This document shows, one piece after another, positions 58,115 through 64,000 of a DNA stretch of 64,000 bases. Under the pieces are notes generated by a model, which did not search any database, was not told the origin of the DNA, and saw only the letters and a program-made list of their open reading frames with translations. Each line of letters starts with the position of its first letter. The stretch's first letter is position 1. The stretch lies in the NCBI RefSeq assembly GCF_048564905.1, contig NC_132998.1, positions 59,406,484 through 59,470,483 on the forward strand. Direction: 5' to 3'. This DNA is from Vicugna pacos (taxonomy: Eukaryota; Chordata; Mammalia; Artiodactyla; Camelidae). Made by a program: the position numbers and the translations under genes.

Positions 58115-58270
58115 AATGAAAGAACACTGGACTAGAACTCAGGAGCCCTGCTTTTCAGCTGTGTTGCTAATTACTAAGTTGTAGGACCACAGGGCATCAC
58201 CCTCATCTCTAAACAGGAGGGGCTGCAGCCGACTGGGTGTCCTCCATCTCTAAAATGGAATGTTCTCTAA
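58115..58270 (+). repeat. Probable MIR-related fragment
   Basis: CACTGGACTAGAACTCAGGA, GTTGCTAATTACTAAGTTG and CATCTCTAAACAGG follow MIR or MIR3. Confidence 0.45.
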
Positions 58271-58319
58271 GACGTATGGTAGGATAGGCAAGCTATACTC
58301 TGTATTTTGTTTTATTTTT

Positions 58320-58760
58320 CCTTCTATATTTACTGTCTGCCTACCATGTGCCAGGCACTGTGACACAAACAGATAATACTCGAATCCCTGCCCTCATGGA
58401 GCTTACAATACAGGCTGTTCAAAGAAACAACCAAAACCAACTGGTACAATCGTCAGCATGGTATGTGCCCTGACAGGAGCACCCAGAGGGACCTAAGAAG
58501 ACACCAGGGCTAAGTCCTGAATTTTTTTTTTTTAAGTCAAACCAAAAAAAGATGAGGAAAGGAATTCCAGTCAAAGGGAGAGAAATATACAACAGCAGAA
58601 GGTGTGAAAGTAACAGTTTCTTGGGCAATGGAGAGAGAAAAAGAAAGAAAGGGCAATTTGACAGCAGTGTGGAAATTAAGAGGGCCAAGACCAGCAGTGC
58701 AGAGGCGGGTTAGGAAGAGGGAAATGAGAGGTCAGGTTGTTGACAATCTCCAGAAATCAT
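58320..58760 (-). repeat. L2 3'-end segment
   Basis: CTACCATGTGCCAGGCACTG, CTGCCCTCATGGAGCTTACA and AAAGGAATTCCAGTCAAAGG are reverse L2. The distal part after 58650 is less sure. Confidence 0.6.
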
Positions 58761-58934
58761 ATAGAACTGTAAATGTTTTATTCTTACTCAAACATCTATA
58801 TATGTCATGAATAAACTTGCTAAATAATAGTCTAAGATGTACTTAACTATATTTACAAATATAGCATATACTTACAAAAACTTTACAAACAAAAATGTCA
58901 GTTCACTTCCATTTTCCAAGGTTAATTGTACACG

Positions 58935-59030
58935 TTTGTTCCTTCAATAAATATTTATTGAGTGTGTGTCATGCACATGCTAGGTGCTGGAGAAGAAGGG
59001 AGACAGACAGTAAACAAATGAACCACCAAA
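58935..59030 (-). repeat. L2 3'-end fragment
   Basis: CCTTCAATAAATATTTATTG, GCACATGCTAGGTGCTGGAG are the reverse L2 end. Confidence 0.6.
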
Positions 59031-59104
59031 GCAAGCAAGAGAACCAGATTGCTTTTTCTTCCGCCAGAGATCTACTGAGATCTCCTACCCGTCTGAAGCA
59101 CGAT

Positions 59105-59290
59105 AGAGGCAATGTGATCTGGCGGCTGAGAACTCTGCACTTGGAACCAGACAGACCTTTGTTCAAATTTTTGCTATTACTACCTGAAAATGGGCATAAC
59201 ATTACCAAATGTGTATGGTTTTAGAGTGAATTTAATGAGACAATCAATCAATAACCAGCATGTCACCTGTACAAAAAATATTCAGCAAAT
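59105..59290 (+). repeat. MIR fragment
   Basis: GGAACCAGACAGACCTTTGT, TGAAAATGGGCATAACATTA and GAGTGAATTTAATGAGACAA follow sense MIR. Confidence 0.5.
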
Positions 59291-62217
59291 GGTTCCTTTT
59301 ATTTTATTGTTGTTCAATTTTAATCGTCCACTTTTAGGGCGGCCCATGATCTCCCACTACACAGACAAAGTTATGCACAGTGTAGAAAAGAGGGGGAGCA
59401 AGGTATACAAAAGATCTGTTTAACATTACTAAATTCACATCTTAATGAATTCACAACTGTTTTCTTGCAAAGATGTCATGCTTGGAGCTAACATTCCTTT
59501 AGGATTTCTCAAACTGTAATATCTGCCTATGTTATAAGCCCAAGTAAATTAAATAAAAACCATCACCCCAAATAGGGTGCCAGTTACAATCTCTCCTGGG
59601 ATTCCTCATTCTGACTCTAACACTAAGTCATGTAAAGACCAGAGACAAGGAAGAGCAGAGAAGTGGCTTGAGCAGTGGGCAGAGCTCCCCACACTGCAGA
59701 GTGACCGTTCACTGGGAGCAGAACTTTCTGAAACAGAAAACCAGGATGGAAGGAGAGTTTTCTAACTGGCTGTGCCCTCGAGTAATCACGTCTTCCAGAA
59801 AAGAGGCACAACAATTAACGTTTCTAAACGGAAGGGAAAAAGAGACTGTTGCCTCCCTATAACCACATACTAAAAGATTTATTTCTTACACAGACTTTGA
59901 AAACAATAGTGGTCATTTAAAGACCCTTAAGGCAGAATGTACAACACAAAAAGAAAATGTCTTCTCTGGGACCCAAGACCGTAAGGTCCAAAATGATTTT
60001 ATTTAAACTTTCCTCCATAAATTTCCCTTTGCAATGAAACCAGGCAGTGATTCCTCAGCCCCAACAGAAGAATTTAAGGAGTAGAGGAGAGCCTGGACAG
60101 GATTTTCAAGTACAGTCTATGATTTTTTTTTTACTGAAGTAAAAGTCGATACCTATAAACAAAAAGAATGCTGTACTCTTACGTCTCTTTCTTTTATTAG
60201 TGGTTTACAATCTCCTTTATGCAGACAGTCCTTTGTAGATAATTGTTGTGCTTCCAGGGAACCTCAGGATCTTTTTGCCCACCTAATACCATACAGCACA
60301 CCTTTTTTTGCTGCTACTCTTCCTCAGTCTCCCTCCTGCCATCAATGCCCAGGGAAGAAAGCCAGCAGGCAGTGAAGCTTCTGAGCAACCTGAGCATCCC
60401 TGCTATGCTCCATTATGCTTAAAGGTCCCCAGGCTGTACTGTGCATGAGCAAGAAGAGCGTAAACAAACCACAAAGACAGGTTCTTCCCTTTACATACAG
60501 GAGAGCTGAGCTAATGAGGCTAGAAATCCATGCAGCTGTGTTTCCCCATAACTGCTTGTGATAGCCTTATAACAGAGCACTTTTCTTCAGTGGTCCAGAT
60601 GTCCCCAGCCAAACAAGCTCCCCACATTAACACCTGGCAACAAAATTATTAGTGCACAGTTAAGGGGGAAAAAACTGAGATGATGCCAAACTACATTTCT
60701 GCTGGTTCTTTTCTCATTACTTCATTGTCTTTGATCCTGCACATCTACAAAGTCGAAAGCTGTGAGAACTTCTCCAGCAAAAAGACCTTCACTTTTCTCC
60801 ACTGAAGCAAGAGTACTACATGCTAATTTCTTCTATAAATTCAGACGTTTCCCCAAGAAATCAGGATGCCCAGCAGCCACTCACTCACCAGGGTTATATG
60901 TTCTGTTTCACAGACATCAATCCTCTAGTTCACATAGATATACACACAAGCTCCAATCAGGGCAGTACACACAGGGGAGCCATTTAACTACATTATATCT
61001 GCATCTGGGAGTCTGAAAGAAGTTTTAGCTCTTTAAGACAGTGAATTTACTGAGCTTCCTATACTCAGTCAATTCCAATTTGGATGCTTCATAATTATAA
61101 AAAGAGTGGAGTCTTCATCAGACAACTTAACCTGAGACCCTGATACTATTGAACAACAACAAAAATTTATCAAGACTGCACTCCAAAGAAGGTATCAACA
61201 TTTCCCAGGACACTGTTAAAAAATAAACTATCTAAGGCTGTGCAGGCCCACTAAAAAGATTCAGTTAAATTTAGGTGAAAATAATTTCATAGCTTTAAAT
61301 GTAAATAGTGAAGTTCAAAGCTGGATAGGGGTTGATAAGCACTCTCTATGCAACTTTATTATTATAAGGAAACATTGTTTTATAATTGAAAATTCATTAA
61401 AAAATTCAAAATGGACCACCACTTGCTTTGTAGTTAAACAAATTTACTTAGATTTTTCAAATTCCTTTGGTCTCAAATTCTCAGATAATTTCAAGATAAA
61501 TGCCACATCTCGTCAGAATTCAGGCTATGATTCTGAACATATCAATACATCAGCTATTTTGTTAGGAAACAGTAACTTTTCTGGTTAGTAAAACTAGGTG
61601 AATGGTAAGGAACAATTAAAATTACCTCTAACCCTTATATTTTTATGAGAAGCAGCAGACAACCAAAAATTATTTTCTGAATCCAGATCTTATGTTTAAC
61701 CTTCATCGCGACAAACTCAAGCAATCAAGATGACAAGGGAAGCACAGCAAAGTAGTCACTTAACTAAGTGAAAGCCTAGAAAAGGGTTTGACCAAACAGA
61801 ACTCTCAATTTAGAATCTCAAATTAAGATGTGTGACAGAGGACACTCCACTTTTTAAAATCATGAAACATTCCAAGTTGGAAGTGACTCTCCGAGGATAC
61901 TATCTTTTAGGAAACACAGATCTGCCACCTGTTCATGTCCATCATCTTAAAGCCCTGGCTCTTACCTATTCCAAGAAACCTGCCCTAATTAACCTCAAAA
62001 TACTCTGGTCACTCCACCTGCTATAGCTTCAGCATAAAACTTCCTCTTATTTTGTAGTATAATGACCAAGTCCATCTTCAACTGAATGTTAAACTCTTTG
62101 AAGAGGATTAGCATCTTATTTCTTATTTTATTTTGCCATAGACTAAAACAAAACAGGGCCCTATCCAATGGATAATCAATAAACATTATCAGATACCCAC
62201 AGCACCTAGTCTACTAT

Positions 62218-62416
62218 TTTTCTTTTTTTTTTTTTTTTACCACTGGGTTTTGTTTTGTTTTTTTCAGTTATAGTCAGTTTACAATGTCGTGTCAATTTCT
62301 GGTGTACAGCACAATTCTTCAGTCATACATGAATATACATATATTCATTTTCATATTCTTTTTCACTGTGAGCTACTACAAGAAGTTGAATATATTTCCC
62401 TGTGCTATACAGTATA
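62218..62416 (-). mobile_element. 5'-truncated L1 3' end with 11-bp target duplication
   Basis: Reverse sense: poly-T, then GTTATAGTCAGTTTACAATG, GGTGTACAGCACAATTCTTC and CCCTGTGCTATACAGTATA. The flank TAGTCTACTAT at 62207-62217 recurs at 62417-62427 without mismatch. Only about 200 bases of 3' UTR remain. Confidence 0.85.
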
Positions 62417-62639
62417 TAGTCTACTATCTTTCAACCAGATGCTCAATGATTGTTGAACCCTTAGGACTGTTACTTATCATCATTGCCAGATTCCAGACAA
62501 AGGGAAGGAGAAAAAAGATCAAACTTAAATTAGCCTCTGGTACTGAGTAAGTCTAGACTGTGGTGGTCTATATTTGTGTTAAAACAATCTTTAAAAAATT
62601 GTCCAAGGGCTTATCTAAGCTCTTTCATACTGTATCTCA

Positions 62640-62835
62640 AGAGACTGCATGGTTTTAATAGTCAGGTGCCTTGAAGTCGAAGGTACGACCCCTAAATCCA
62701 GCACTTATCACTAGGTTCCAGTTTCTCTCAAAGCAAGATTTTACTTAACTCGAAGGACTGTGGTTGGAGTTAAATGAAATAACTGTTTAAAGTGCCTACT
62801 ACAAAGGAAGTAGCTACCACAGCTGTTACAATGAT
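62640..62835 (+). repeat. Probable MIR fragment
   Basis: AAATCCAGCACTTATCACTA, GGAGTTAAATGAAATAACTG and GTGCCTACTACAAAGGAAGT follow sense MIR. Confidence 0.45.
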
Positions 62836-63254
62836 GATTAACTACAAAGCTAAGAAAATTACTCATAATACAAATTTAATTACATTAAAGTGCATTATGG
62901 CATCAATTCTCTGGTAAAATATGGTATATAAAAATATAACCCCTTCTCAGATGTGAACTGCTTACCACTGTGCTAAACTTCCCTAGAAAAATGATCTCTG
63001 CTGCAAGGTAATTTGCCAGGGATCTGGGGAGGAAGGTTTGTGCACATGGCAAAGACGTATTTCCCAGCAAAACTCAATTTTATGCAATATTTTCACATAA
63101 ATAGATGCTTTAGAACCCCAAAGTCTAACTTGCTACTGTTAATGAACTGCTGTATTCATCCCGACCCCTTACCATCTGTGTCTCAGTGGCATTTCGAAAT
63201 GTGACTGCAAGCATCCAAAGAGGCTGGGCTTTCGCACGGCTTAATCAGCGAACT

Positions 63255-63930
63255 TGTTAAGAATCCTAACTTAAGTACTGATTGGAGGGAGATTAAAGTA
63301 ACAACAAACTATCATGTCACACCCATTAGACAAGTCAAAAGTTTTAAAGAGTTTGTAACACCTGTATCTAGCAGAGAGGTGGGGGAAATAACACTCTCAT
63401 ACACGGCAGGTGGGATGTGAAGTGTTACCATCTTTTAAAAAGCAATTTGGCACTGCATCTATGGAACTTAAAAATACACATTCTCCTTAACTTATCAGTT
63501 CCACTCCTAAGAATATACACCTTAGAAATATAAACATAAAACATGTAAAAAGGACATTTATTGCACCATGTTTCATAAAGGCAAAAAAGAAAGAAAGAAA
63601 ATGAATATAATACCTCTGCTACGGGAATGTCTGAATACATTACAGTACATACAGCCCATGAAGCAGTATGTGGCCATGGGAAAAAATTAATTTGAGCTAT
63701 GTCAGATGACGTGGTGGGATTCCACTAAGTACTGCTGAGTGAGAAAAGTAAAAGTTTTTTTTTTTTAAGGCATATGATACAATCCCATTTAAGAACAAGT
63801 CAATAGCAAAAAAAGAAAAAAGCACTGTGTGTGTTTGTGTGCATACAGATCTCTACAGGGTTGTGTGAGTGCAGAGAAAAATATGTAAGAATATACATTA
63901 GGATGTTCACATGGTTTGGGGGTAAAGACA
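63255..63930 (+). mobile_element. Old L1 3'-end segment
   Basis: CTCATACACGGCAGGTGGGA, AAGCAATTTGGCACTGCATC, CTTATCAGTTCCACTCCTAA, CATTACAGTACATACAGCCC and GCAGTATGTGGCCATGGGAA follow the ORF2 tail and 3' UTR of an old L1M element. Inert. Confidence 0.75.
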
Positions 63931-64000
63931 CACCAATGTGGGGGGAATGAGGAAAAAGAGGAGGAGAGAATGCTAAGCAAAAGACCCTACACTTAAAAAA

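Larger units (their letters stand above)
1..64000 (-). other. MRTFA: MRTFA locus, central part (11 coding exons; both ends outside the window)
   Basis: The gene is read from the minus strand. Eleven exons at 35409-35474, 15520-15575, 13016-13091, 11962-12123, 8018-8193, 7391-7522, 4989-5242, 4621-4792, 2355-3590, 1307-1459 and 917-977 join into one frame that matches human MRTF-A in order from RPEL1 to the DLFDILI motif. MRTF-A is known to bind G-actin in the cytoplasm and, when released, to enter the nucleus and activate SRF target genes. The exons for the 5' end (beyond 64000) and the C-terminal transactivation domain (before 1) are not here. No frameshift or premature stop is seen in the joined exons, so this looks like a working gene. 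Confidence 0.95.
35475..64000 (-). other. MRTFA: MRTFA upstream intron, partial (more than 28.5 kb)
   Basis: AT-rich sequence upstream of the RPEL1 exon with both camelid SINEs, an L1 ORF2 piece, several L1 3' ends and many MIR and L2 relics. The stretches 38,700-41,100, 48,800-50,140, 53,500-57,000 and 59,300-61,900 hold no repeat or gene that I can name. No CpG-rich region suggesting an alternative promoter is visible. Confidence 0.85.

Noticed and set aside
35475-64000. Additional genes or alternative promoters in the large upstream intron
   Set aside because: All longer frames there are under about 140 codons, fall in repeats or lack motifs, and no CpG-rich segment is visible. A promoter without CpG richness could still be missed.

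Overview
The window is vertebrate nuclear DNA and most likely comes from a camelid (Camelus, Lama or Vicugna). Two short interspersed elements at 36,843-36,935 and 51,310-51,487 are tRNA-Ala-like, with a body that reads GCTTAGCATGCAC and ends in CAGTACCTCC. I recognise this as the camelid vic-1 type SINE, and both copies keep target-site duplications. The other repeats (old MIR and L2, several L1 3' ends of the cetartiodactyl kind, hAT and Tigger fossils) fit a laurasiatherian mammal. I found no endogenous retrovirus or LTR that I could name.

The only gene I can support is MRTFA (MKL1, MAL, BSAC), the actin-regulated coactivator of serum response factor. It lies on the minus strand, so it reads from high to low coordinates. 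Eleven consecutive coding exons are present (35,409 down to 917). They join in one uninterrupted frame of 2,544 bases: a 2-base start, 847 codons and a 1-base end. Every junction has a GT donor and an AG acceptor. In protein order they encode the three RPEL actin-binding motifs with the basic nuclear-import segment, an acidic Ser/Pro linker, the B1 basic box and glutamine-rich SRF-binding region, a Ser/Gly linker, the SAP domain, the leucine-zipper coiled coil, a Pro-rich region with SUMO-type VKQE motifs, a PPGY motif and an acidic-hydrophobic DLFDILI motif. The 5' exons lie beyond 64,000. The final exon with the C-terminal transactivation domain lies before position 1.

Layout: 1-16,000 is GC-rich and holds ten of the exons between short introns. 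15,576-35,408 is one intron of about 19.8 kb. 35,475-64,000 is part of a second large intron, AT-rich and filled with old repeats, with no exon I can recognise.

The most notable observations are four. (1) There is a 63-codon in-frame tandem duplication in the large MRTFA exon, which doubles a pair of SUMO-consensus motifs relative to the human protein. (2) The 495-base intron between 7,523 and 8,017 is open in the gene's own frame, so its retention would add 165 residues without a frameshift. (3) An 11-bp minisatellite lies at 50,260-50,375. (4) A 51-base unbroken purine-pyrimidine alternation lies at 27,596-27,646. Comparisons with human MRTFA are from memory, because no alignment could be run.
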